DNA of 64,000 nucleotides from an uncultured Bacteroidales bacterium (GTDB taxonomy: Bacteria; Bacteroidota; Bacteroidia; Bacteroidales; UBA932), in contig CAMVGM010000001.1 in assembly GCA_947167015.1 (NCBI GenBank), positions 1 through 64,000 on the forward strand. Direction: 5' to 3'. The notes beneath the pieces were generated by a model. That model worked only from the letters and a program-made list of their open reading frames with translations, was not told where the DNA came from and searched no databases. Every line of letters starts with the position of its first letter. The stretch's first letter is position 1. The position numbers and the translations under genes were made by a program. Positions 20,512 through 29,404 of this stretch are shown here, one piece after another.

Positions 20512-21720
20512 ATGAAACCGATTATCACCCATTTCACCGACAACGACCTCTACACCTTCACCTGCCAGTACTACATCCTGGAGACCTACCCGCGCGCAGA
20601 GGTCGAGTACACTTTCTTCGACCGCAACCACCAGGTGTATCCCAAGGGTTTCGACAAGCTGCTGCGCGAGCAGCTCGACCACATGGCGGAGGTGCGGATC
20701 ACCGACGAAGAGATCGAATACATGAAGACCCGCTGCGTCTTCCTCCCCCTTTGGTACTTCACCTACCTGCGCGGCTACCGTTTCCGCCCCTGGGAAGTCA
20801 GCATCCGGCAGGACGAGGAGGGACACCTCGAGATCAAGGTCCGCGGCAAATGGTTCTCCACCATCATGTGGGAGATGCCCATCCTGTCCTGCATCTCGGA
20901 ACTGATGCACGGCCTGCGGGGCGATTTCGAGCGCTACGACGCCGCCCACGAGGAAGCGAAGGCCCGCGCGAAGACCGAGCGCATCTTCGGCAGCGGCCTC
21001 GTGCTCGGCGACATGGGCACGCGGCGCCGCTTCAGCTTCGACCACCACGACATGGTGGTCCGCGTGATGAAGGAAGTCTATGACTCCCGCAGCGACTGGC
21101 CCGGCAAGTTCACCGGCACCTCCAACGTCTGGCTGGCGATGAAGTACGACTGCGTGCCCCTCGGCACGATGTCCCACCAGCTCATCTCCTTCGAAGAGAA
21201 CGTCAGCGGCGTGTTCGAGTGCAACTTCAACGTAATGAAGAAGTTCAGCGACGTCTATGACGGCGACAACGGGATCTACCTGTACGACTGCTTTGGCGAC
21301 GAGGTCTTCTTCTCCAACCTCTCCAAGCGGATGGCGATGATGTACAAGGGCCTGCGCGTGGACAGCGGCGACGAGTTCGAGCAGACGGAGAAGATCATCG
21401 CGAAATACAAGTCCCTGGGCATCGACCCCGCCACCAAGCAGGTCTGCTATAGCAACGGCCTGGACATCGACAAGGCCATCAAGATCCACGAGTACGTGAA
21501 CGGCCGGGTGCAGGATTCCTACGGCGTGGGCACGCACCTGACCTGCGACGTGACGGGCGCGGACCCGATGAACATCGTGGTGAAGCTCACCCGCGGCCGC
21601 ATCACCGAACTCCGCGAATGGCACGACTGCGTCAAGCTTTCCTGCAACCTTTCCAAGACCCTCGGCAACCCCGAAAAATGCGCCTACCTGGCCGGCCTGC
21701 TCCGGGGATCCGGGAAGTAG
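20512..21720 (+). CDS. pncB: Nicotinate phosphoribosyltransferase
   Basis: MKPIITHFTDNDLYTFTCQYYILETYPRAEVEYTFFDRN...FSFDHHDMVVRVMKE, GTSNVWLAMKYDCVPLGTMSHQ, GVGTHLTCDV. Confidence 0.95.
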   Translation: MKPIITHFTDNDLYTFTCQYYILETYPRAEVEYTFFDRNHQVYPKGFDKLLREQLDHMAEVRITDEEIEYMKTRCVFLPLWYFTYLRGYRFRPWEVSIRQDEEGHLEIKVRGKWFSTIMWEMPILSCISELMHGLRGDFERYDAAHEEAKARAKTERIFGSGLVLGDMGTRRRFSFDHHDMVVRVMKEVYDSRSDWPGKFTGTSNVWLAMKYDCVPLGTMSHQLISFEENVSGVFECNFNVMKKFSDVYDGDNGIYLYDCFGDEVFFSNLSKRMAMMYKGLRVDSGDEFEQTEKIIAKYKSLGIDPATKQVCYSNGLDIDKAIKIHEYVNGRVQDSYGVGTHLTCDVTGADPMNIVVKLTRGRITELREWHDCVKLSCNLSKTLGNPEKCAYLAGLLRGSGK

Positions 21721-21766
21721 TCCCGAAGGGAATCCGGGAAACATTTGGATTCTTAGTTTTTTTTCC

Positions 21767-21795
21767 TATCTTTGCAGCCCCGTTTTTTCGGGGCT
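21767..21795 (+). promoter_or_regulatory. rpsF operon promoter (-7 TATCTTTG) followed by a 5'-terminal dyad
   Basis: TATCTTTG at 21767-21774, then AGCCCCG-TTTTTT-CGGGGCT at 21776-21795. Confidence 0.7.
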
Positions 21796-21822
21796 ATTAT
21801 TTTATTATCAAACATTAACGAA

Positions 21823-22233
21823 ATGATCAAACAGTACGAAACCGTTTTCATTGCAACTCCCGTTTTGTCTGACACCCAGATGAAGGAAGCGGTTGCCAAG
21901 TACACGCAGCTGATCACCGCCAACGGCGGAGAAATCGTGTACGAAGAGGACTGGGGTCTGAAGCAGCTCGCCTACCCCATCCAGCACAAGACGTCAGGAT
22001 TCTATTACCTGATCGAATTCAAGGCTGACCCGCAGTTCGTGGCCACCCTCGAGACCCAGTATCACCGTGACGAGCGCATCCTGCGCTACATCACCGTCAC
22101 CCTCGACAAGAACGCCGTCGCCTACGCCGAGCACCGTCGCCAGACCCGTGCCGCCAAGGCTGCCGCCGCTTCCGCACCGAAGGAGGAGGAAGCCCCCAAG
22201 GCCGAGGCCGAAACCGTTGAAACCGAAGAATAA
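21823..22233 (+). CDS. rpsF: 30S ribosomal protein S6
   Basis: MIKQYETVFIATPVLSDTQMKEAVAKY...YEEDWGLKQLAYPIQHKTSGFYYLIEF. Confidence 0.97.
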   Translation: MIKQYETVFIATPVLSDTQMKEAVAKYTQLITANGGEIVYEEDWGLKQLAYPIQHKTSGFYYLIEFKADPQFVATLETQYHRDERILRYITVTLDKNAVAYAEHRRQTRAAKAAAASAPKEEEAPKAEAETVETEE

Positions 22234-22248
22234 TCAGGAGGAATCATT

Positions 22249-22515
22249 ATGGCTAACAACAACGAAATCCGTTATCTGAACCCTCCTACCGTAGAGGTTC
22301 GCAAGAAGAAATACTGCCGCTTCAAGAAAGCCGGCATCAAGTATGTCGATTACAAGGACCCCGAGTTCCTGAAGAAGTTCCTCAACGAGCAGGGCAAGAT
22401 CCTCCCGCGCCGCATCACGGGTACTTCCCTGAAGTTCCAGCGCAAGGTTGCCCAGGCCGTCAAGCGTGCCCGCTCCATCGCCCTTCTCCCGTATGTCACC
22501 GACCTCCTCAAATAA
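22249..22515 (+). CDS. rpsR: 30S ribosomal protein S18
   Basis: [65 protein letters not shown]. Confidence 0.98.
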   Translation: MANNNEIRYLNPPTVEVRKKKYCRFKKAGIKYVDYKDPEFLKKFLNEQGKILPRRITGTSLKFQRKVAQAVKRARSIALLPYVTDLLK

Positions 22516-22525
22516 TTGAAGCGTT

Positions 22526-22978
22526 ATGAAGATCATTCTCAAGAAAGATGTTGCCAACCTCGGCGAGGCCGGGGATGTGGTGGAAGTCAAGACCGGTTAC
22601 GCGCTCAATTATCTCGTCCCCCAGGGATACGCCGCCGTCGGCACCCCGTCCGCGCTCAAGCAGCACGCCGAGACGCTCCGTCAGCGCGCCCATAAGGAGG
22701 CAAAGCTCGTCGCCGACGCGCAGGCCCTCGCCGCCCGCATCGAGGCCGCCCAGGTCAAGCTCACCGCCAAGGTCGGCGAGAGCGGCAAGCTCTATGGCGC
22801 CGTGACCGCCGCCCAGGTGGCCGACGCGCTTACCGCCGCCGGTATCGAGACCGACAAGAAGAACGTCACCGTTCCCGAAATCAAGGAGACCGGTGAGTTC
22901 GAAGGCAAGGTGAAGTGCTACAAGGGTGTCTTCGCCGCCGTCAAGATCCTCGTCGAGGCCGAAGCCGCCGCCGAGTAA
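22526..22978 (+). CDS. rplI: 50S ribosomal protein L9
   Basis: MKIILKKDVANLGEAGDVVEVKTGYALNYLVPQGYA. Confidence 0.98.
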   Translation: MKIILKKDVANLGEAGDVVEVKTGYALNYLVPQGYAAVGTPSALKQHAETLRQRAHKEAKLVADAQALAARIEAAQVKLTAKVGESGKLYGAVTAAQVADALTAAGIETDKKNVTVPEIKETGEFEGKVKCYKGVFAAVKILVEAEAAAE

Positions 22979-23002
22979 TCTGCACCTCAGACTCTTTGGG
23001 AA

Positions 23003-23036
23003 GGGACTGCCCCACAGGGCGGTCCCTTTTCGTTTT
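23003..23036 (+). terminator. Rho-independent terminator after rplI
   Basis: GGGACTGCCC-CACA-GGGCGGTCCC followed by TTTTCGTTTTT. Confidence 0.9.
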
Positions 23037-23089
23037 TCGTCTATTATTACTATATTTGTAGGACGTACTGACACTAAACACCATCTGAT

Positions 23090-24772
23090 ATGTTCAAAGG
23101 ACAACCCAAAGGTCTCTATGCCCTCGCCCTCGCCAACACCGGCGAACGCTTCGGGTACTACACCATGCTGGCTATCTTCCTCCTGTTCCTCCAGGCGAAG
23201 TTCGGTTTCACCGCCGCCGCAGCGGGCCAGTTCTATGCCATTTTCCTGGCTGCTGTCTATTTCATGCCGGTCCTCGGCGGATGGCTTGCCGACAAGATCG
23301 GTTTCGGCAAGTGCGTCGTCACCGGCGTATCGGTGATGTTCCTCGGATACCTCCTGCTGGCCATCCCGACCGATGCGTTCCAGGGCCGCGGCCTCGCACT
23401 CGCCATGATGATCGGCGCCCTGCTGCTCATCGCCGTGGGTACGGGCCTGTTCAAGGGAAACCTCCAGGTCATGACGGGCAACCTGTATGACGATCCCGCC
23501 TACAGCGCCAAGCGCGACTCCGGCTTCAGCCTCTTCTACATGGCCATCAACGTGGGCGCCATGTTCGCCCCCACCGCCGCCACCGCGCTGACCAACAAGC
23601 ACCTGGCCGCCTCCGGGCTCATCTACAAGGCGGACATCCCGGCCCTCGCCCACCAGTGCCTGAACGGCACGCTCCAGGACCCCTCCGGCCTCCAGAGCCT
23701 CCAGGCCATGATGCCCGGTTCCGACGTTGCCGCCATGAGCCTGAGCGAATTCAGCACCTACTATATCAACCACCTGTCCACGGCCTACAACCTCGGTTTC
23801 GCCGTCGCCTGCGTGTCCCTGGTCTTCTCGATGGCCATCTACTTCGGCTTCCGCTCCTGGTTCAAGCACACCGACGTGAACGCCAAGCAGGCTGCCGCTT
23901 CCAACGAGAAGGTCGTCGAACTTTCCCCCAAGCAGACCAAGGACCGCATCGTCGCCCTCTGCTTCGTGTTCGCCGTCGTGATCTTCTTCTGGATGGCCTT
24001 CCACCAGAACGGCTCGTCGCTGACCTACTTCGCCCGCGACTACACCCAGGACAGCGTGAGCGGCCCGCTCCGCATCGGCTTCAATATCTGGCCCCTGTTC
24101 CTGATCGCCGTTTCGGTCTATACCTTGTTCGGGATCTTCCAGTCCGAGAGCTACCGCTCCAAGATCTCCTGCGTCCTCGCGACCGTGGCCCTCTGGGCCG
24201 GTGCCTATCTCCTTTATTCCCGCATGGATGACGTCCTGCATATCCTGCCCCAGCAGTTCCAGCAGTTCAACCCGTTCTTCGTGGTCGCCCTCACCCCGGT
24301 CTCCATGGCCATCTTCGGCGCACTCGCGAAGAAAGGCAAGGAGCCTTCCGCCCCGAAGAAGATCGGTCTCGGTATGTTCGTGGCCGCCCTCGGCTACCTG
24401 ATCATGCTTGCCGCCTCCAAGGGCCAGCCCGCCCCGTCCTCGCTGACGGCCGTCGGCGGCGTCTCCCCCGACCCGGTGGTCCCGACCTACCTGATCGGCA
24501 CCTACCTGGTGCTTACCTTCGCCGAACTGCTGCTCTCCCCGATGGGCATCTCCTTCGTGTCCAAGGTCGCCCCGCCGAAGTACAAGGGCCTGATGATGGG
24601 CTGCTGGTTCGCGGCCACCGCCATCGGCAACTACCTCAGCTCCATCCCTTCGATGCTGTGGGACAACGTGCCGCTGTGGGTCAACTGGACCGTCCTGATG
24701 GCCCTCTGCGTCATCTCCGGCGTCGTGATGTTCTCCTTCCTCAAGAAGCTCGAGGCCGCCACGGCCGAATAA
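23090..24772 (+). CDS. POT family (proton-dependent peptide) MFS transporter
   Basis: MFKGQPKGLYALALANTGERFGYYTMLAIFLLFL, GGWLADKIGFGK, SGFSLFYMAINVGA. Confidence 0.93.
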   Translation: MFKGQPKGLYALALANTGERFGYYTMLAIFLLFLQAKFGFTAAAAGQFYAIFLAAVYFMPVLGGWLADKIGFGKCVVTGVSVMFLGYLLLAIPTDAFQGRGLALAMMIGALLLIAVGTGLFKGNLQVMTGNLYDDPAYSAKRDSGFSLFYMAINVGAMFAPTAATALTNKHLAASGLIYKADIPALAHQCLNGTLQDPSGLQSLQAMMPGSDVAAMSLSEFSTYYINHLSTAYNLGFAVACVSLVFSMAIYFGFRSWFKHTDVNAKQAAASNEKVVELSPKQTKDRIVALCFVFAVVIFFWMAFHQNGSSLTYFARDYTQDSVSGPLRIGFNIWPLFLIAVSVYTLFGIFQSESYRSKISCVLATVALWAGAYLLYSRMDDVLHILPQQFQQFNPFFVVALTPVSMAIFGALAKKGKEPSAPKKIGLGMFVAALGYLIMLAASKGQPAPSSLTAVGGVSPDPVVPTYLIGTYLVLTFAELLLSPMGISFVSKVAPPKYKGLMMGCWFAATAIGNYLSSIPSMLWDNVPLWVNWTVLMALCVISGVVMFSFLKKLEAATAE

Positions 24773-24775
24773 ACC

Positions 24776-25180
24776 GTGCTCCGGCATCAGAAAATACTCG
24801 CTGCAGGAATATCCCTGGTGTTCTTCGCCGGGATATTCCTGTATTTTTTCTATAAATTCACGGACCGCTGGGGCGCGGCGCTGGTCGTCGCGGCCGGGCT
24901 GACGCTCTTCCAGCTGGTCCTCTGGCTGCCCGCCCGGCGGCACAGCCTGCTTTCTTTCGTTTCCGCTTTCATCCCGGCCGGCGTCTTCGCCCAGGTCTTC
25001 GCGACCGGCGGGCTTCGCTCCTGCGCCGGGCTGTGGATCGGCATCGGCCTGACCGTCGCCACCCTCGTCCTCAACCGCTTCCGCTGGCCTGCTTCCCGCA
25101 GCTCCACCCAGACCTGGACCGGCATCCTCGCCGCCCTCGTCCTCTTCAGCGCCATCGCCGGCATCCTCTCCGTTCTGTAG
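24776..25180 (+). CDS. Small predicted membrane protein
   Basis: GTG-start ORF, about 4 hydrophobic segments, directly downstream of the POT gene. Confidence 0.55.
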   Translation: MLRHQKILAAGISLVFFAGIFLYFFYKFTDRWGAALVVAAGLTLFQLVLWLPARRHSLLSFVSAFIPAGVFAQVFATGGLRSCAGLWIGIGLTVATLVLNRFRWPASRSSTQTWTGILAALVLFSAIAGILSVL

Positions 25181-25197
25181 CCGGCCGGGCGGCAGAT

Positions 25198-26133
25198 TCA
25201 TCTGAGATAAGTTTCCAACTGGGCGGCCGCAAGTCCGACCAGGCGCGCTATCTGCTTGACGGAGCAGTTGTACCGCCGTTTCAATTCCCTGCCCAGCCGG
25301 ATACGCTGCTGCGTATTCAACTCCCGGGAAGATTCCCTGCCGAAGAGTTCTTTCAGCAACTCCCGTTTGTGCTGCCGCATCTCAGTGTCCGGAAGACTCA
25401 GGCGGGAGATGGATCCGCCGTGCGACTCGACATCTTCTTCCCGGGTGGAACTCATAAAGAAATGATACGCGCGGGCGGAGCGGAACAAACTTTGGAGAAT
25501 ACGGACCGGGATATAGTTGACCGGTAGGATCAGGTCATCACACACCTGCAGCGTATCGGGAATGGCTTCCCGTGTACGGAAGATACGGCGACGCTCATTG
25601 CCAGAAAGGCATGCCGGCGTAACACTGTCAGGACCCGGACAGGCCCAAGTGCCGTATATACGGAAGGGAAGGCTTGCACTGGACCAAGGATAATCCTGAG
25701 GAAGAAACGGAAGATTGGCCGCCGTCGGGTTTTTGTGGACATAACAGATGGCTTTCTTCAGATAATAGTCATCCGTTATTTCTTGATAATGAACAGGTAG
25801 ATTCTGCAGTTCGTGCCGGAGTCCGTGCTGCCGGGAAATGGAGGAAGAGATCTGCCGTACTAGTTCGTGGACGAATCGGTTGCATTCTTCGAACCGTCCG
25901 TAGAGAATCAAATGGATATGGTTGTCCATCAGGCAAAAAGCCAGAATGACAATCTGATACTTGCGCGACAGAAGATAAAGCCGGTTCATGGCATCCACGA
26001 ATTCGCTCCGGCCCTGGAACAAAACCTCGGCATAAGCACCATCCGTAGAGAAATGCCAACAATTGCGGACAGGATGGTCCCGGCCTTTGATGATGGGAAG
26101 GCCGATTCCCAAATCAGAAAGAACGATTTCCAT
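25198..26133 (-). CDS. RAYT-like Y1/HUH transposase (IS200-like/REP-associated)
   Basis: HUH motif FCLMDNHIHLILYG; YVHKNPTAANLPFLPQDYPWSSA matches the RAYT 'YIHxNP...DYPWSS' block; C-terminal helix-turn-helix-like segment. Confidence 0.85.
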   Translation of the reverse strand: MEIVLSDLGIGLPIIKGRDHPVRNCWHFSTDGAYAEVLFQGRSEFVDAMNRLYLLSRKYQIVILAFCLMDNHIHLILYGRFEECNRFVHELVRQISSSISRQHGLRHELQNLPVHYQEITDDYYLKKAICYVHKNPTAANLPFLPQDYPWSSASLPFRIYGTWACPGPDSVTPACLSGNERRRIFRTREAIPDTLQVCDDLILPVNYIPVRILQSLFRSARAYHFFMSSTREEDVESHGGSISRLSLPDTEMRQHKRELLKELFGRESSRELNTQQRIRLGRELKRRYNCSVKQIARLVGLAAAQLETYLR

Positions 26134-26217
26134 ATTTCAAGTTTTAAGGTCGGATACAAAAATGCGATTTTTATCCCATTATTCCGCAGTTTCCCTGAAA
26201 AATAAAGGCTTTTGAGG

Positions 26218-26372
26218 CTTGTTGCAAATTGGCTGGCGCGGCAGGTGGCCACGGAGAGCCTCCCAAGGGCATCAGGTGTGCTCGATGAAGGTCAAATGCC
26301 CTCAGCGCGCACGAGAACATGGCGCACAAAGGCGCCTGGGGCACATTGCTGCGCTTGCCGAATTGCAACAAG
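26218..26372. repeat. About 155-bp imperfect inverted-repeat element upstream of the RAYT-like gene
   Basis: Terminal arms CTTGTTGCAAATTGGC and GCCGAATTGCAACAAG, plus partial inner complementarity and an internal AGGGCAT...ATGCCCT pair. Confidence 0.5.
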
Positions 26373-26406
26373 GGAGAAAAGGAGGCATCTTGCCGATATC
26401 CGCGGA

Positions 26407-26426
26407 ATTATGTATATTTGCATAAT
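26407..26426 (+). promoter_or_regulatory. -7 box TATATTTG embedded in palindrome ATTATG-N8-CATAAT abutting the ATG
   Basis: Direct reading of ATTATGTATATTTGCATAAT|ATG. Confidence 0.6.
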
Positions 26427-27344
26427 ATGCGTAAGATCGGGACTTGGCTGATGTTGGGGCTGCTGCGGCTGCTGGGGCTGTTGCCGCTGCGCGTCCATTA
26501 CGCGCTCGGCAGGTTCATCGCCTGGCTGGCCGGGGACGTCATCCGCTACCGCCGCGACGTGGTGATGCACAACCTCACCAAGGCCTTCCCCGAGCGCAAT
26601 GTCTGGGACCTAAAGCCCATCCGGAAGGAATTCTACCGGCATTTCGGCGAACTCGTCGCCGAGACGGTCTGGTTCGGCGCCTGCCGGAGCCCCAGACGCC
26701 TGCGCCGCGCGCGCCTCGTGGAAATCGAGAACCCCGAAGAAGCCGCCCGCCTGTTCGAGGCGGCGCCCGGCATGGTCGTGATGTACTCGCACTGCGGCAA
26801 CTGGGAACTCTACGGCGGCATCGAGTCGTACAACTACTCCGACACGCCCGTCCCTTTCAGCGAACAGAACTTCTGCGTGGTGTACCGGGAGATGTCCAGC
26901 AAGATGTGGGACGAGATCCTGCGCGACAACCGCTTCGCCCCGCTGAAGGACCGCAAACACTTCCCCGGCTACATCGAGTCCAAGGACCTCATCCGCTACG
27001 CCTTCTCGCACCGCGACGAGAAGAAAGTGTACAACGTCAACACCGACCAGCGGCCGTATTTCGCCTCCCCGGGCAACCTGGACGTGGATTTCTTCGGCCA
27101 GCGGGTGCAGACGATGACCGGCGCCGCCGCCCTTGCCCGCAAGTTCGGGATGTCCGTGGCCTACCTGTCGATGCGCCGCGAGCGCCGGGGACATTACCTG
27201 CTCCGCTACACGCCCATCTGCGAGGATGCCTCGAAGATGAGCGTCCAGGATATCATGCAACAGTACTATACGCTGCTGGAGAAGGACGTCCGGGAACAGC
27301 CCGGCAACTATCTCTGGACCCACCAGCGCTTCGCAAGGATTTAA
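26427..27344 (+). CDS. Lysophospholipid/lipid A acyltransferase family protein (HtrB/LpxL-like)
   Basis: MRKIGTWLMLGLLRLLGLLPLRVHYALGRFIAWLAG; VVMYSHCGNWELYGG (HxxxxE-like acyltransferase motif). Confidence 0.88.
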   Translation: MRKIGTWLMLGLLRLLGLLPLRVHYALGRFIAWLAGDVIRYRRDVVMHNLTKAFPERNVWDLKPIRKEFYRHFGELVAETVWFGACRSPRRLRRARLVEIENPEEAARLFEAAPGMVVMYSHCGNWELYGGIESYNYSDTPVPFSEQNFCVVYREMSSKMWDEILRDNRFAPLKDRKHFPGYIESKDLIRYAFSHRDEKKVYNVNTDQRPYFASPGNLDVDFFGQRVQTMTGAAALARKFGMSVAYLSMRRERRGHYLLRYTPICEDASKMSVQDIMQQYYTLLEKDVREQPGNYLWTHQRFARI

Positions 27345-27362
27345 CACTTAAAACAATAGCTT

Positions 27363-28817
27363 ATGACCATCAAAGATCTTCAGCCAGCAGTCGTCTGGAA
27401 CAATTTCTACGGACTCACCCGCTGCCCGCGTCCCTCCAAGCACGAAGAAGTCGTGCGGGAGCACCTGCTCAAGTGGGCGAAAGAGCATAACGTCGAAGCC
27501 TTCGCCGACGAGACCGGCAACGTCATCATGCGCGTCCCCGCTACGCCGGGCTTCGAAAACCGCAAGGGCGTCGTCCTCCAGGGACATATGGACATGGTCC
27601 CGCAGAAGACCTCGGACACGGTGCACGATTTCCTCAAAGACCCGATCGAGACCGTCATCGACGGCGAGTGGGTCACGGCCAAGGGCACGACGCTGGGCGC
27701 CGACAACGGCATGGGCGTCGCCCTCGCGATGGCCGTCGCCGAGGACAAGAGCGTGAAGCACGGCCCCATCGAGGTGCTCTGCACCTATGACGAGGAGACC
27801 GGCATGAGCGGCGCCGAAGCCCTCAAGCCCGGCCTGCTGAAGGGTGACATCCTCCTCAACCTCGACTCCGAGGACGAGAAGGAACTCTGCATCGGCTGCG
27901 CCGGCGGCCTGGACGCCGAAGCCGACTTCAAATACCGGAGCTTCCCCACCCCGCGCGGCTACGTAGGATACAAGATTACCGTCAAGGGCCTGTCCGGCGG
28001 CCATTCCGGCATGGACATCTCCCTGTACCGCGCCAACGCCAACAAGGTGATGGTCCGCGCACTGATCCCGTTGCTGGAGCGTTACGGCGCCAAGGTGGCC
28101 GACTTCACCGGCGGCAGCCTGCGCAACGCCATCCCGTTCGAGGCCGACGCCGTCGTGGCCATCCCCAAGGACAAGGCCGTCGCCGCGATCCGCTACATCA
28201 CGCAGATCTTCAAGATCGCCAAGGAGCGCTACCGCGAGAGCGATCCGGGCATGCAGTGCCTCGTCGAGAAGGTCAACAAGCCCGCCCGCCACATCGAGGA
28301 CAAGGTGATGCTGAACGCCTGCAAGGCCATCGCCGCCTGCCCGTCCAACGTCATCCGCATGAGCCAGACGATGGCCGGCCTGACCGAGACTTCCATCAAC
28401 CTCGCCATCGTCCGCTGCCAGCGCGGCCACCTCAAGGTTTACTCCCTGCTGCGCAGCGCGCTGAACACCTCCAAGCAGGACCTCGCCCTGCGGGTCCGCT
28501 ACATCTTCGAGTTCGCCGGCGCCAAGGTCAAGTTCTTCGGCGGTTATCCCGGCTGGACGCCGAAGCCCGACACGCCGATCAACAAACTGATCAACGACCT
28601 GCACGTCAAGATGTTCGGCGAGCCGATGAACGTGCTCGCGACGCACGGCGGACTGGAGTGCGCCCTGCTCGGCGCCAAGTATCCCAACTGGGAGATGGTG
28701 TCGATCGGACCGACCATCCTCTATCCCCACTCCCCGGACGAGCGCTGCCACATCCCGTCCGTACAGCGGACCTGGGACCTGCTGAAGGCCATCCTGGAGA
28801 ACATCCCCGAGAAGTAG
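27363..28817 (+). CDS. pepD: Aminoacyl-histidine dipeptidase (M20 family)
   Basis: PRPSKHEEVVREHLLKWA, VVLQGHMDMVPQK, TLGADNGMGVALAMAV, CTYDEETGMSGA, GLSGGHSGMDI. Confidence 0.95.
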   Translation: MTIKDLQPAVVWNNFYGLTRCPRPSKHEEVVREHLLKWAKEHNVEAFADETGNVIMRVPATPGFENRKGVVLQGHMDMVPQKTSDTVHDFLKDPIETVIDGEWVTAKGTTLGADNGMGVALAMAVAEDKSVKHGPIEVLCTYDEETGMSGAEALKPGLLKGDILLNLDSEDEKELCIGCAGGLDAEADFKYRSFPTPRGYVGYKITVKGLSGGHSGMDISLYRANANKVMVRALIPLLERYGAKVADFTGGSLRNAIPFEADAVVAIPKDKAVAAIRYITQIFKIAKERYRESDPGMQCLVEKVNKPARHIEDKVMLNACKAIAACPSNVIRMSQTMAGLTETSINLAIVRCQRGHLKVYSLLRSALNTSKQDLALRVRYIFEFAGAKVKFFGGYPGWTPKPDTPINKLINDLHVKMFGEPMNVLATHGGLECALLGAKYPNWEMVSIGPTILYPHSPDERCHIPSVQRTWDLLKAILENIPEK

Positions 28818-28819
28818 GA

Positions 28820-29404
28820 TTGCCCAACCTGTACATCATATCGGGCTGCAACGGATCCGGCAAGACGACGGCGTGCTACACGCTCTTGCCGGATCTGCTG
28901 AATTGCAGGGAGTTCGTGAATTCCGACGAGTTCGCGAAGAGCCTCTCGCCGTTCAACCCCGCCGCCGCGTCCGTTACCGCCAGCAGGTACATGTTGATGA
29001 AAATCAACTACCTGCTGGACCGGAACGCGGATTTCTGCGTGGAGACGACGCTCGCCACGCGCTCCCTCGTGAAGATCATCGAGGAGGCGCACGGCCGGGG
29101 CTACGAGGTCACCGTCCTGTATTTCTGGCTGAACTCTCCGGAACTGGCGATCCGCCGCGTGCGCGACCGGGTGGTCTCCGGCGGGCATCACATCCCGGAT
29201 CCGGTGATCCGGCGCCGCTACGTGATGGGCCTGCAGTACCTCTTCGACACCTACATCCCGGTGAGCGACCGCTGGGTGCTCGCGGACAATTCGCGGCCGC
29301 CGTTCACGGTCGTGGCCGAGGGTTCCAAGCAGCTGCTGTACATCAAGGACAACGAGAAATACCGTACCATCTGGAGCATTGCACATCCCGATGAAGAGGC
29401 TTGA
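28820..29404 (+). CDS. Zeta-toxin-like P-loop kinase, TTG start inferred
   Basis: LYIISGCNGSGKTTACYTLLPDLL Walker A; FVNSDEFA; FCVETTLATRS; ends VVAEGSKQLLYIKDNEKYRTIWSIA. Confidence 0.8.
   Translation: MPNLYIISGCNGSGKTTACYTLLPDLLNCREFVNSDEFAKSLSPFNPAAASVTASRYMLMKINYLLDRNADFCVETTLATRSLVKIIEEAHGRGYEVTVLYFWLNSPELAIRRVRDRVVSGGHHIPDPVIRRRYVMGLQYLFDTYIPVSDRWVLADNSRPPFTVVAEGSKQLLYIKDNEKYRTIWSIAHPDEEA

Noticed and set aside
22508-25201. 897-aa minus ORF across rplI, the POT transporter and a small membrane gene
   Set aside because: Antisense shadow; the plus-strand genes are unambiguous.
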